From DATEKX01 sp963726785 (GTDB lineage: Bacteria; Acidobacteriota; Blastocatellia; UBA7656), in contig CAVSDJ010000007.1 of NCBI GenBank assembly GCA_963726785.1, positions 2,046,001 through 2,110,000 on the forward strand: a DNA stretch of 64,000 nt, in the 5' to 3' direction. This document shows positions 19,407-28,259 of the stretch, in pieces. Below the pieces are notes generated by a model, which was not told the origin of the DNA, searched no databases, and saw only the letters and a list, made by a program, of their open reading frames with translations. The first letter of the stretch is position 1; the number at the start of each line of letters is the position of its first letter. The translations under genes and the position numbers were made by a program.

Positions 19407-22400
19407 GTGTCGGACAATATGGCAGACGAGGAAACCTCACGAGACCGCTTAGACCAGCTAATCGAGCGCGTAGATCAGCTTGAATCTTTGCTGCGCCAGC
19501 AGGCTGCGCGGCTTTATACAATCGAGAACCGGTTGAGTCTCCCTCATCAAGCTCAGCCGCCCGCAACCGCTCAGAATGTGAAGCGCGACGAATCGGCGTC
19601 ACATCCCGCATGGCAAAATCCAATAGTCAAAGCTCCAACCCCGGACAAGCCCAAAGCAACACCGCCGCGTGATGCGAAACCAGTGACTACCATTCAGCGC
19701 CCGCCTGAAACGCAAGCTCAAAGCAGGCTGCCACACACAAGTGAAAAGCCTGCCGCACAGATACCATCTGATCGCGTGTTGAACGTTCCTGTGCCGAGCG
19801 GACCGCCGCCTGTTTTTTCTACGCGAACGAAAGCGCGCACAGACCTGGAAGCGCGCATAGGCGGAAACTGGTTCAATCGAATCGGCATTATAGCCGTTGC
19901 TCTGGGCGTGGGATTTTTTCTCAAGTACGCGTTCGACAATCAGTGGATTGGCCCGTGGGGGCGTGTGATGATCGGCATTGCAATCGGCCTGAGTTTTTTG
20001 GTCGCAGGCGAACGATTGCGCCCTCGTTATCACAGTTACGCTTACGGATTAACGGGCGGCGGAATCTTGATTCTCTATCTATCTTTCTTTGGCGCTTACA
20101 GATTTCTCGAACTCCTTAATCCGGTGCCTGCCTTCATCTGCATGGCGCTGGTGACGGCGACGGCTTCATTGCTCTCGGCTCGCTACAACGCATTACCCAT
20201 AGCCGTGCTCGGACTGATTGGCGGGTTTCTCACTCCGCCGCTTCTTTCAACCGGCGTTGACAACGAGGCGGGCCTGTTCGGCTACATTGCGCTGCTCGAT
20301 TTAGGCGTGCTCGTGCTCGCATACTCAAAGCAATGGCGCAGCCTCAACTACATGGCTTTCATCGCCACCGTGTTTACGTTCACCGGCTGGTATTTTACGT
20401 TTTACGAGCCGGAGAAATTGTGGCCGACTATATTTTTCCTCACGCTTTTTTTCAGCATCTTCGCGCTGCTTGCCGTGTTGTATAACGTGGTCAATCGGCG
20501 GCCTACCGGGTGGCCTGATCTGACGCTCGTTTTCAGCAACGCGCTGCTCTACTTCGGCGCGAGCTACCTTTTTCTTGAAGAAAAGTATGACGGCTACCTC
20601 GGACTATTCGCCGTTATCGTATCGGCGTTTTACCTCGCGCTCGGCTACTTTACCTATGAGCGCGACCGCGAAGACCGCATGCTGCTTTACACATTTCTGG
20701 GGCTTGCGACTTTGTTTGCGGTGCTGGCAGTGCCGATTCAATTCAACCAGCATTGGGTGACGATGTGCTGGGCGATTGAAGGAGCCATCTTGACGTGGAT
20801 AGGACTGCGCGTCGAAGACAAGACATCGCGCTACGCTGCGCTTGTGGTGTTTATTATAGCCTTGACGCACTGGCTACTGGTAGACGTGCACGATTTCGCT
20901 TATCACACGAGCGAATCTTTTCAGCCTCTCATAAATCGCCGCGCGCTTTCCTGCGCCGTTATGGTTGCGGCGCTTGCGGCTGCCGTATCTTTTTACAAAC
21001 GCTACGGCTCGAAGATCGAAGACAGTGAACGCTCGATGTTCACGGGCATCTACACGCTCGGAGCAAATGTGCTGGCTGTAGGGTTGTTGAGCCTTGACGC
21101 TAATGATTACTTCGAGCAGGCGCGCGCCAATGCCTACACCGAAGCGGGACAGCCTCAGAATTTCCGCACGTCTGTAAGTTGGAGCCGCCTCGCTGGCGCG
21201 CAACAACTGACGCTGTCTGTGCTGTGGACGATCTACGCCGCTACAGCTTTATTCGTCGCCATCAAGCGCAATTTGAAGCCGCTGCGCGCGGGCGCGTTGT
21301 TGCTTTTGGCGGTCGCGGGAGTCAAGCTGATTGCAAAAGATTTGCTCTACTACGACGCGGCGTGGCACCGCACAATTTTCAACCAAACATTCTTAGCGTT
21401 TGCATTGTTCATCGCTGCGTGCGCGCTCGGCGCGTGGCTCTATCAGCGAGCCATCGACATAGATAAAGATGAACGCGCGCTCACCTTGCCTGTGCTCATC
21501 GGCGCGGCCAATCTGTTCGCCATCATTGCGTTCACCGCAGAAGCAGTCGGCCACTTCGAGCGCGCGAAAGCAGTAGCGGGTGATCAACAGGTTGCCAACA
21601 TTGAAAACATGAAGCAACTCGTGCTTTCAGCCGTTTGGGTGACCTACGGGGCTGTGTCGCTCATTGTCGGCATCAAGCGCGAACGCAAAGGTCTTCGCAT
21701 AGCCTCGTTCATATTGCTGGCGCTTGCGACGCTCAAATTGATGTTAGTGGATTTGGGCTATTACAACGCGCCCTGGCATGCGACCATCGCAAATCAAACC
21801 TTCGCTGCATTCGCATTGCTCGTCGCAGCGCTTGCCGCGAGCGCATGGTTTTACACCAAAGCCGAAGGCATTGACCAAAAAGAGCGCGCGCTCGTTGTTC
21901 CGATCATCCTGAGCGCGGCAAACCTGCTGGCGCTCGTCGCCCTGAGCGCAGAAATCCTTGGCCACTACGGGCGAGCCAAAGCCTCGCTTATCGAACAAGG
22001 CAAGTCGCTAGATGATCTCGCCCGCGTTGATAATACACAGATGATGATGTTATCGGCGCTATGGATAATTCACGGCGCAGTGGCATTAGTCATCGGCATC
22101 AAACGCGATTCAAAATGGCTCCGCTTAGGCGCGCTCGGATTGCTCGCGCTCTCGGCGATCAAAGTACTCACGTTTGATATAAGCTACTACGCCGCGCCGT
22201 GGCACTCGCTCATCGTAAATCAAACCTTCGCAGCGTTCGCGCTGTTGGTTTTGGCGCTCGCCATCGGCATTTACTTTTATTCGCGTGCCGAAAGCGTTGA
22301 TGAAGAAGAGCGGTTGACGCTTCTTCCCATTATGATTGTGTCGGCAAACCTGCTCGCTATCCTGGCGTTGAGCGTCGAAAGCTATGGCTACTACGCTGTG

Positions 22401-22748
22401 AAGATAAATGCGCCGAACGTAACACCATCTGACCTTAGCGACCTGCGACTGGCGCAGCAGCTTTCGATTTCGGTGATCTGGACTGTGTACGGCGGCGCGA
22501 TGCTGACAATCGGAATAGTGAAACGCAGCCGCTTGCTCAGAATGATGGCCTTGCTGTTGTTGGGGCTTACAATCTTAAAAGTCTTCCTGCTGGATCTTTC
22601 TTCGCTCGACAAGATTTATCGAATCATTTCCTTCATCGTGCTGGGCGCGATACTGCTTGCGGTCTCGTTCCTTTATCAACGCTATCGCCAGCGCGTAGCA
22701 GGTATAGATGATGATCAGGACGCGGAAGCTCAGGCGAGTTTGGAGTGA
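19407..22748 (+). CDS. DUF2339 polytopic membrane protein with internal repeats
   Basis: Starts at GTG 19407 or, more likely, ATG 19419 (MADEETSRDRLDQLIERVDQ). Residues 5-45 form a coiled coil, followed by a Pro/Gln-rich low-complexity linker to about residue 145. The remaining 960 residues are almost wholly transmembrane, beginning with the family signature RIGGNWFNRIGIIAVALGVGFFLKYAF. The C-terminal half holds three and a half tandem copies of a unit of about 140 residues, each with IK-R...LR-A...LLALA-LK, then YY-APWH-TI-NQTFAAFALLV and an AANLLA-VALSAE stretch. DUF2339 proteins have no established function. The gene stands alone on this strand, followed by transaldolase after 106 bases. 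The frame is intact over 1113 residues. Confidence 0.88.
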   Translation: MSDNMADEETSRDRLDQLIERVDQLESLLRQQAARLYTIENRLSLPHQAQPPATAQNVKRDESASHPAWQNPIVKAPTPDKPKATPPRDAKPVTTIQRPPETQAQSRLPHTSEKPAAQIPSDRVLNVPVPSGPPPVFSTRTKARTDLEARIGGNWFNRIGIIAVALGVGFFLKYAFDNQWIGPWGRVMIGIAIGLSFLVAGERLRPRYHSYAYGLTGGGILILYLSFFGAYRFLELLNPVPAFICMALVTATASLLSARYNALPIAVLGLIGGFLTPPLLSTGVDNEAGLFGYIALLDLGVLVLAYSKQWRSLNYMAFIATVFTFTGWYFTFYEPEKLWPTIFFLTLFFSIFALLAVLYNVVNRRPTGWPDLTLVFSNALLYFGASYLFLEEKYDGYLGLFAVIVSAFYLALGYFTYERDREDRMLLYTFLGLATLFAVLAVPIQFNQHWVTMCWAIEGAILTWIGLRVEDKTSRYAALVVFIIALTHWLLVDVHDFAYHTSESFQPLINRRALSCAVMVAALAAAVSFYKRYGSKIEDSERSMFTGIYTLGANVLAVGLLSLDANDYFEQARANAYTEAGQPQNFRTSVSWSRLAGAQQLTLSVLWTIYAATALFVAIKRNLKPLRAGALLLLAVAGVKLIAKDLLYYDAAWHRTIFNQTFLAFALFIAACALGAWLYQRAIDIDKDERALTLPVLIGAANLFAIIAFTAEAVGHFERAKAVAGDQQVANIENMKQLVLSAVWVTYGAVSLIVGIKRERKGLRIASFILLALATLKLMLVDLGYYNAPWHATIANQTFAAFALLVAALAASAWFYTKAEGIDQKERALVVPIILSAANLLALVALSAEILGHYGRAKASLIEQGKSLDDLARVDNTQMMMLSALWIIHGAVALVIGIKRDSKWLRLGALGLLALSAIKVLTFDISYYAAPWHSLIVNQTFAAFALLVLALAIGIYFYSRAESVDEEERLTLLPIMIVSANLLAILALSVESYGYYAVKINAPNVTPSDLSDLRLAQQLSISVIWTVYGGAMLTIGIVKRSRLLRMMALLLLGLTILKVFLLDLSSLDKIYRIISFIVLGAILLAVSFLYQRYRQRVAGIDDDQDAEAQASLE

Positions 22749-22854
22749 ACAGCTATTTCAATCTCGCCCGCGAGCAAGTTGCGCCATCGCTTTCAAGCGC
22801 ACATAATAAGCGCATGAATGGGAGGAGCGAACCTGCCCTTGAAAAGGAGAAAGC

Positions 22855-24012
22855 ATGAGCACTAATCCACTTGTTGAATTGACCGAACTGGGCCAATCCG
22901 TCTGGTACGACAACATCGAGCGCAAGCTTATAACATCGGGCGAGTTGAAGCGGCTCGTTGACGAAGATAGCTTGCGCGGCGTCACATCGAATCCCGCGAT
23001 ATTCGAGAAGGCTATCAGCGGCTCTGACCTCTACACAGAACAACTCACTGATCTGGCCGAGCAGGGAAAGAGCGCCGTCGAAATCTACGAAGCGCTTGCC
23101 ATCCGCGATGTTCAGATGGCCGCAGACGCGCTTTTTGGTGTTTACGAAAAGACGGGCGGCACGGACGGATTTGTGAGCCTCGAATGCTCGCCGCTTCTTG
23201 CCAATGACACGGCTCGGACTATCGAAGAAGCCAGAAGATTATGGAACGAGCTTTCGCGCAAGAACGTGATGATAAAAATTCCCGGCACGCCCGAAGGCAT
23301 GCCTGCAATCGAGCAGTGCATATCAGAAGGCATAAACATCAACATCACGCTGCTGTTTTCGCTCGACGCTTACGATCAAACGATGGAAGCATACATTCGC
23401 GGGCTTGAGCGGCGCGCAGCCGAAGGCAAACCCGTAAACAACATTTCGTCGGTCGCAAGCTTCTTTGTCAGCCGCATAGACACCGCCGTTGACAAGCAAC
23501 TCAATGCAAAGATCGAACAGGCCGCGAGCGATGAAGATAAGTCAAATCTGGAATCGCTCGTCGGTCGCATAGCGATTGCGAACGCGAAGATGGCTTATCA
23601 GAGATACAAGGAAGTATTTCACGGCGAGCGGTTCCGGGAGTTGAAAGCTAAAGGCGCGCAGGTGCAGCGCCCGCTGTGGGCTTCCACTTCGACAAAGAAT
23701 CCCGCCTACAAAGATGTTTACTACGTCGAGGCGCTGATCGGCTCGGAGACGGTTGACACTTTGCCGCCCGCCACGCTCGCGGCTTTCCGCGATCACGGCG
23801 TTGCGCGAGTCGCGATTGAAGACAACCTCGACCTGGAGCGAGCGCGGCTTGCGCGCCTCGAAGAAGTCGGCATCAGTCTTGATGAAGTCACGGCGCAAGT
23901 GCTCGCAGACGGCGTGAGGCTGTTTGTCGAGCCGTTCGATAAGTTGATCGCAACCATCCAGTCGCGCAGGGATGAAACTCAAGGCAAGTCTCAATCAGAA
24001 ACGGCTGATTAA
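22855..24012 (+). CDS. tal: Transaldolase
   Basis: Transfers a three-carbon dihydroxyacetone unit between sugar phosphates in the non-oxidative pentose phosphate pathway, in the cytoplasm. The ATG at 22855 follows AAAGGAGAAAGC. The 385 residues fit the long transaldolase subfamily of actinobacteria and acidobacteria. Family motifs: SVWYDNIERKLITSGEL, RGVTSNPAIFEKAISGS, the Schiff-base lysine in NVMIKIPGTPEGMPAI, ININITLLFSLDAY, VASFFVSRIDTAVD and RPLWASTSTKNPAYKD. In some relatives this domain is fused to glucose-6-phosphate isomerase; here it stands alone. A palindromic repeat separates it from the DUF2889 gene. The frame is intact. Confidence 0.95.
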   Translation: MSTNPLVELTELGQSVWYDNIERKLITSGELKRLVDEDSLRGVTSNPAIFEKAISGSDLYTEQLTDLAEQGKSAVEIYEALAIRDVQMAADALFGVYEKTGGTDGFVSLECSPLLANDTARTIEEARRLWNELSRKNVMIKIPGTPEGMPAIEQCISEGININITLLFSLDAYDQTMEAYIRGLERRAAEGKPVNNISSVASFFVSRIDTAVDKQLNAKIEQAASDEDKSNLESLVGRIAIANAKMAYQRYKEVFHGERFRELKAKGAQVQRPLWASTSTKNPAYKDVYYVEALIGSETVDTLPPATLAAFRDHGVARVAIEDNLDLERARLARLEEVGISLDEVTAQVLADGVRLFVEPFDKLIATIQSRRDETQGKSQSETAD

Positions 24013-24017
24013 AAAAA

Positions 24018-24101
24018 AGCCACGAATTGCACGAATTTATACGCATGAATACGAATGAATATATTCGTGATAATTCGTAACCATTCGTGCAATTCGTGGC
24101 T
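24018..24101. repeat. Inverted-repeat element, family D
   Basis: A perfect 19-base inverted repeat, AGCCACGAATTGCACGAAT at 24018-24036 and its reverse complement at 24083-24101, around a centre rich in ATTCGT/ACGAAT words. It lies between transaldolase and DUF2889 genes, six bases after the stop codon. Confidence 0.85.
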
Positions 24102-24123
24102 CCTACCTGAAAGCGAAATCTTA

Positions 24124-24666
24124 ATGGCAACATTTTCAAGATCAGTTAATGTCGAGATGGATTGGCTCGATAAGACGAGCTTCGAGATTCGCGGCACGCT
24201 CGAAGACAACGTCCATTCGCTCGCGGCGCGATTCGTCTTAAGCTATCCCGATTTCATAATCCGCGATGCCGTTGCCGAGATAACCAGAATGCCTTATCCC
24301 GGTTACTGCACAGGGTCAGTTGCGGCGATCATGAATTTCATAGACGTGCCCATAGGGCGCGGATTTCGTAAGCGCGCAAGCGAAATAGTCGGAGGGGCTG
24401 AAAGCTGCAACCACCTGCATACGCTTGTAACCAACATGGCCGCGTGCGCGTTCCAGATGAATTACGTCGCGGCGAAACAGCGGCCCGAAGCCGCCGCCGC
24501 CATAAGCGCGATGGCCGACGATCATAGAAAGCGGCGCGAGATGGTTTTGACGTGGATGCCTCAGTTGCGAAATACCTGCTTCGTTTTCAGCGAAGCGAGC
24601 GACAAGCTGTTTGATTTGACGATTGAAAAGAAGGCCGACGACGGCTCGGCTAAAACTACTGAATAA
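24124..24666 (+). CDS. DUF2889 family protein
   Basis: The ATG at 24124 (MATFSRSVNVEMDWLDKTSF) gives 180 residues. The family pattern is clear: R-x-V-x-V...W-D, the turn YPDFIIRDAVAEITRMPYPGYC, GFRKRASEIVGGAESCNHLHTLV and MAACAFQM. DUF2889 proteins have no settled function but are often next to genes of acyl-CoA or aromatic acid metabolism. Here the MaoC-type dehydratase gene follows after 11 bases with its own GGAG site, so the two are likely one operon. The conserved cysteine and histidine cluster (SCNHLHT) could bind metal, which is a guess. No signal peptide or membrane helix is present, so it is cytoplasmic. Confidence 0.85.
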   Translation: MATFSRSVNVEMDWLDKTSFEIRGTLEDNVHSLAARFVLSYPDFIIRDAVAEITRMPYPGYCTGSVAAIMNFIDVPIGRGFRKRASEIVGGAESCNHLHTLVTNMAACAFQMNYVAAKQRPEAAAAISAMADDHRKRREMVLTWMPQLRNTCFVFSEASDKLFDLTIEKKADDGSAKTTE

Positions 24667-24677
24667 GGAGCGGATGA

Positions 24678-25116
24678 ATGGGGAAATACTTTGAAGATTT
24701 CGAGGTCGGCGAAGAAGCGAACTGCTGGCCGCACCGTCACGGAAACAGACATAGTCAATTTCGCGGGCATCACGGGCGACTGGAACGAGATTCACACGAA
24801 CAAAGAGTTGGCCGAACGCGGCATGTTCAAACAAAGGATAGCTCATGGCGCTTTGATCTTTTCCATCGCAACCGGGCTTTCCGTGCGATTGGGCCAGACC
24901 GCAGACACCGTGCTCGCTTTTTACGGGCTGGACAGATTGCGCTTTGTAAAACCGACATTCATCGGAGACACGATTCACGTGCGGCAGAAAGTAGAATCGA
25001 AAAGCGAGCGCGACCAGTCGAGCGGTATCATCACAATGCTTAATGAAGTCATCAATCAGCGGGACGAAGTGGTCGTAAGCTACACGGCTAAGGTGCTGCT
25101 CAAACGGCGAAACTGA
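24678..25116 (+). CDS. MaoC-like acyl dehydratase, one frameshift
   Basis: A hot-dog fold (R)-specific enoyl-CoA hydratase-like protein. The ATG at 24678 follows TAAGGAGCG. It starts MGKYFEDFEVGEE, then slips one frame near 24718 and continues TAGRTVTETDIVNFAGITGDW, the expected family sequence. The catalytic motif D-x5-H is present as GDWNEIHTNKELAERGMF, followed by the GxxxxS-like region IAHGALIFSIATGLSV. Later strands FVKPTFIGDTIHVRQKV and GIITMLNEVINQRDEVV complete the fold. About 145 residues after correction, a normal single-domain length. The substrate is unknown. It probably shares an operon with the DUF2889 gene. Confidence 0.88.
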
Positions 25117-25194
25117 TAAGCACGCGTTTCGGATTCCCCTTTCCGCAACTCAGGCTGTCTGCATCTCCCACTTCGATCAGGAGGCGTTCGACCT

Positions 25195-25755
25195 ATGGTT
25201 GTAAACAGGACCGAGACCGCCAGGAAATTTCTCAATAAAGAACTCGAAAAGCTTTCCGAGCACGAGCGCGAAATAGTCAAACAGTTCATCACGCGTGGCC
25301 GCGTGGCGCGCAACGTCGCGCGCGAGTTTGAAGAACATATGACGGTCGGCCAGCGCGTCTCTGATCGCTTCGCCGAGGTGATGGGATCGTGGAAGTTTAT
25401 AATCATCCAGAGTTGCATACTCATCGTCTGGGTTGTGTTAAATATCACAGCCTATATCAAGCACTGGGACCCATATCCTTTCATCCTGCTCAACCTCGCG
25501 CTTTCGTTTCAAGCGGCGTATGCCGCGCCCATAATAATGATGAGCCAGAACCGGCAGTCAGAGAAAGATCGAATGCAATCGAAGAACGATTACGAGGTGG
25601 ATTTGAAAGCCGAGATGGAGATCATGCAGTTGCACGAAAAATTCAACAGCCTGCGCGATTCTTACTGGGAAGACCTTGTTCGCATGCAAGAGCGGCAGAT
25701 AGAAATGCTGGAGCGGATAGTTGCCGAAGTGTGCGACCGCGAGCCGCGAATTTAA
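25195..25755 (+). CDS. DUF1003 membrane protein
   Basis: The ATG at 25195 follows AGGAGG at 25179-25184. The protein of 186 residues has a charged N-terminal region, two membrane helices (FIIIQSCILIVWVVLNITAY and YPFILLNLALSFQAAYAAPI), and the DUF1003 signature QAAYAAPIIMMSQNRQSEKD followed by a charged helical tail (KDRMQSKNDYEVDLKAEMEI). The family has no assigned function; it is common in bacteria and often near metal or stress genes. It lies between the MaoC-like gene and a ThDP enzyme, all on the plus strand. The frame is intact. Confidence 0.9.
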   Translation: MVVNRTETARKFLNKELEKLSEHEREIVKQFITRGRVARNVAREFEEHMTVGQRVSDRFAEVMGSWKFIIIQSCILIVWVVLNITAYIKHWDPYPFILLNLALSFQAAYAAPIIMMSQNRQSEKDRMQSKNDYEVDLKAEMEIMQLHEKFNSLRDSYWEDLVRMQERQIEMLERIVAEVCDREPRI

Positions 25756-25772
25756 GAATAAGGAGATGGCCA

Positions 25773-27441
25773 ATGGCAGAGATGACAGGCGCAGAAGCGA
25801 TGTATGAAGTGATGGTGCGCGAAGGCGTGCGTTACGTCTTCGGCAATCCCGGCACGACAGAACTTCCGCTGATGGATATGTTCGCGGCGCGCGATGAAAT
25901 CCAGTACATCCTCGCCCTGCACGAAGATTCCGCGCTCGGCATCGCGGCTGGCTATTCGGAAGCCACAGGGCGAGCAGCGGTCGTCAACCTGCACACTAAC
26001 CCTGGACTCGCGCACGCGCTCGGCAATCTCTACAACGCATATCGCGCAGGCACGCCGCTCATTGTTACGGCAGGCCAGCAGGACACGCGCTCGATGATTG
26101 ACGAGCCGCTGCTTTACGCGGATATGCTCGAACTCGCGCGCCAGCATACGAAGTGGGTCTGGGAAGTTCATCACGCGAGCGAAATACCAGTTGCGATGTC
26201 GCGCGCGTTTAAGATAGCTCAAACTCCGCCGACCGGCCCCGTGTTCATCTCGCTCCCGGTTGATACGATGGAAGAGCGCGCACAAATCGAACTACAGCCG
26301 CGCACTGAAATCGGCTGGCGCATTCGCGGCGACAAGTCGAGCATTGAAAAAGTCACCGCGTTGCTTGCTCAAGCGACGAATCCTGTAATCATCGCGGGCG
26401 ACGGCTCAGCGCGATCAGGCGCGCTCGATGCGGTCGCGAAACTCGCTGAAACGATAGGCGCACGAGTTCACGCCGAGCCTTTGAATTCGTTGCTGGTCTT
26501 TCCGACCAATCACCCGCTTTACGCAGGGCCGTTGTTTCCGAACGCGAAACAGACGGTGGCGCTGCTTGACGGCGCGGACGTGATTTTAACGATTGGCGTG
26601 AACAACCTCGCGCCGCTCGTCTACACTGGCCAGCGGATGATTCCCGTGGGCGCGCGATTGATTCAGATAAGCGCAGACGAACGAGAGCTTGGAAAGAATT
26701 ATCCGGCGGAGGTGGCGATACTAGGCGACCCGCGCGCTTGCGTGGAAGAATTGATCGAAGCATTAACTGGCGAGAAGACCGAAGGATTTGCGCGGCGCAG
26801 AGAGTTGATCGAATCTCATATCAGCCAAATGCGCGCGAAGTTTGTCGAGCACGCTTGCGCCACGCCCGAAGATGGGCCGATGTCGCCCGGCTTTGTCGCG
26901 CGCGAGATGCGCCGCCGGGCATCGGCTGACGCAGTGCTCGTTGATGAGTCTGTTACTTCAACGGCGTTCGTTCGCACGCTGTTTGAACTCGACAAGCCGA
27001 ACTCTTATTTTTATGCGAAAGGCGGTTCGCTAGGGCTGGGCCTTCCGGCGGCGGTCGGCGTAAAACTTGCGATGCCCGACCGGCAAGTGATCTGCGCCGT
27101 TGGCGACGGTTCGGCGCTCTATTCGATTCAAGCGTTGTGGACCGCCGCGCGTTACAAGCTCGCGGTCGTGTTCGTAGTGTTCAACAACGCGAGCTATATG
27201 ATTTTGAAAGGCGGCCTTGTTGCAATGCGAGGCGCGTCGGTCGAGCGCGGCAAGTTTGTCGGCATGGACATCACGGAGCCGGAAGTGGATTTCATTCAGC
27301 TTGCCCAGTCAATGGGCGTTCGGCTCGTCGCGTCGCACGGCAGTCAGAGCTTGAAGCGGCGCTCGATTGGGCGCTCGGGAGAGCGGCCCGACACTACTTG
27401 ACGTAGCGATAATGCGCGACATTCGCAGCGTGCTGAGGTGA
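25773..27441 (+). CDS. ThDP-dependent decarboxylase, benzoylformate decarboxylase-like, two frameshifts
   Basis: The start is ATG 25773 after AAGGAG at 25759-25764. It is a typical three-domain thiamine diphosphate enzyme of about 555 residues: the pyrimidine-binding domain with FGNPGTTELPLMDMF and the conserved glutamate in LALHEDSALGIAAGYSE, a central domain (NPVIIAGDGSARSGALDAVA), and a pyrophosphate domain with the GDGS...NN motif (AVGDGSALYSIQALW to VFNNASYMI). The closest named type is benzoylformate decarboxylase-like, but substrate choice cannot be read from sequence. The C-terminus changes frame in the 27320-27350 region and again near 27385; the natural end is PTLLDVAIMRDIRSVLR with a TGA at 27439-27441. 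It ends the run of plus-strand genes starting with transaldolase. Confidence 0.87.
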
Positions 27442-27503
27442 GTTTGATTATTTAGTAAAGATGAGATTGAGTAATGCACAGCTCGAATAGCTCGTAAATA
27501 ATT

Positions 27504-27716
27504 TCAAGCAGCGACCTCTACGTAATCAACATGGCTCGACGGCGCTGGAATCGGCAATCCATCCTCGCGCATTCCGCGTAAGTGGAACTCTATGGCATGC
27601 CTGATTTCTTGTTCTGTTTCCTCTATTGTTTGTCCGGTCGCCACGCAACCCGGTAAATCAGGCACATAAGCTGAATAGTTATTTTCTGCTTTTTCGATAA
27701 CTATGGCGTATCTCAT
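27504..27716 (-). CDS. hicB: HicB-type antitoxin
   Basis: A 70-residue partial-RNase-H-fold antitoxin: MRYAIVIEKAENNYSAYVPD, then LPGCVATGQTIEETEQEIRH and AIEFHLRGMREDGLPIPAPS, a classic HicB pattern. It should bind and neutralise the HicA mRNA interferase encoded immediately upstream, with only one base between the hicA stop and this start. This short form ends without a C-terminal DNA-binding domain, so self-regulation, if any, must use another surface or partner. Confidence 0.93.
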   Translation of the reverse strand: MRYAIVIEKAENNYSAYVPDLPGCVATGQTIEETEQEIRHAIEFHLRGMREDGLPIPAPSSHVDYVEVAA

Positions 27717-27717
27717 C

Positions 27718-27915
27718 TTATTTCTCCTTCTTTTTCAAGCTAGCTTGTCGCAGTATGCTATTCAATGTGCCAGTGGCTAAATCATCACCTGGTTTTCCCG
27801 GCACTGTTACGCGACCGGGTTTCTCTGGGTGTTTGAACTGTCTATGACTACCTTCAGTGGCAACTAAATACCATCCGTCCTCCGTGAGCAGTTTCAACAC
27901 GTCGCGCGCCTTCAT
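27718..27915 (-). CDS. hicA: HicA-type mRNA interferase toxin
   Basis: The ATG at 27915 (MKARDVLKLLTEDGWYLVAT) is preferred to an upstream frame start. It encodes 65 residues with a double-stranded-RNA-binding-like fold and the catalytic histidine in EGSHRQFKHPEKPGRVTVPG. HicA cleaves mRNA when free of HicB. The toxin-first order with a one-base gap is the usual hicAB arrangement. An inverted repeat at 27924-27941 lies just upstream and may be its operator. Such modules are mobile and occur in many phyla. Confidence 0.93.
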   Translation of the reverse strand: MKARDVLKLLTEDGWYLVATEGSHRQFKHPEKPGRVTVPGKPGDDLATGTLNSILRQASLKKKEK

Positions 27916-27923
27916 TGCGAAAC

Positions 27924-27941
27924 AATAATGCTTATTATTGA
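27924..27941. promoter_or_regulatory. Candidate hicAB operator palindrome
   Basis: CAATAAT and ATTATTG form a perfect seven-base inverted repeat around GCTT, 9 to 26 bases before the hicA start codon. The position suits autoregulation of the toxin-antitoxin operon, but the short HicB has no visible DNA-binding domain. Confidence 0.45.
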
Positions 27942-28002
27942 AGCGGTCAATGGGCCTCATCTCCTGATTCTTCAGTCGAACTGTTTGCTTGAATCGGCAT
28001 CG

Positions 28003-28152
28003 TTACTGATTGTCATCCGTGCGGCGCAAATCTTTTTTGTGCTTCTCGCGTTTGCGTTTGTCTTCAAACTTTTTGGTAGGCAGAATCGGAGCGCGCTCGC
28101 GAGGCCGCAGCTTCTCTTTTTCAATCGTCATCTTGTTGGTCTTCTTCGCCAC
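28003..28152 (-). CDS. Short, highly basic conserved-looking protein
   Basis: From the GTG at 28152, 49 residues: VAKKTNKMTIEKEKLRPRER, then APILPTKKFEDKRKREKHKK and DLRRTDDNQ, ending in TAA. An in-frame ATG at 28131 would give 42 residues. About 40 percent of residues are Lys or Arg, there is no hydrophobic segment, and the codon usage resembles neighbouring genes. The sequence pattern (MAKKT start, RPRE-APILPTKKF core) looks like a conserved small protein rather than random translation. Nucleic-acid or ribosome binding is a reasonable guess but unproven. It lies upstream of hicA on the same strand, 87 bases away. Confidence 0.55.
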   Translation of the reverse strand: MAKKTNKMTIEKEKLRPRERAPILPTKKFEDKRKREKHKKDLRRTDDNQ

Positions 28153-28170
28153 ACATACATTGTAGCAAAA

Positions 28171-28206
28171 CACTGGTCGCTGACCACTGACAACTGGCCA
28201 CTGATT
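28171..28206. repeat. Short degenerate CACTG-type tandem repeat
   Basis: The stretch CACTGGTCGCTGACCACTGA followed by CAACTGGCCACTGATTCAG consists of degenerate copies of a CCACTGA-like unit. It lies just upstream of the M24 aminopeptidase gene. Confidence 0.4.
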
Positions 28207-28259
28207 CAGGTATGCTTTCAGCCAGTGCCCCGGATTTTTGGATCAAGAGGAAAGCATTG

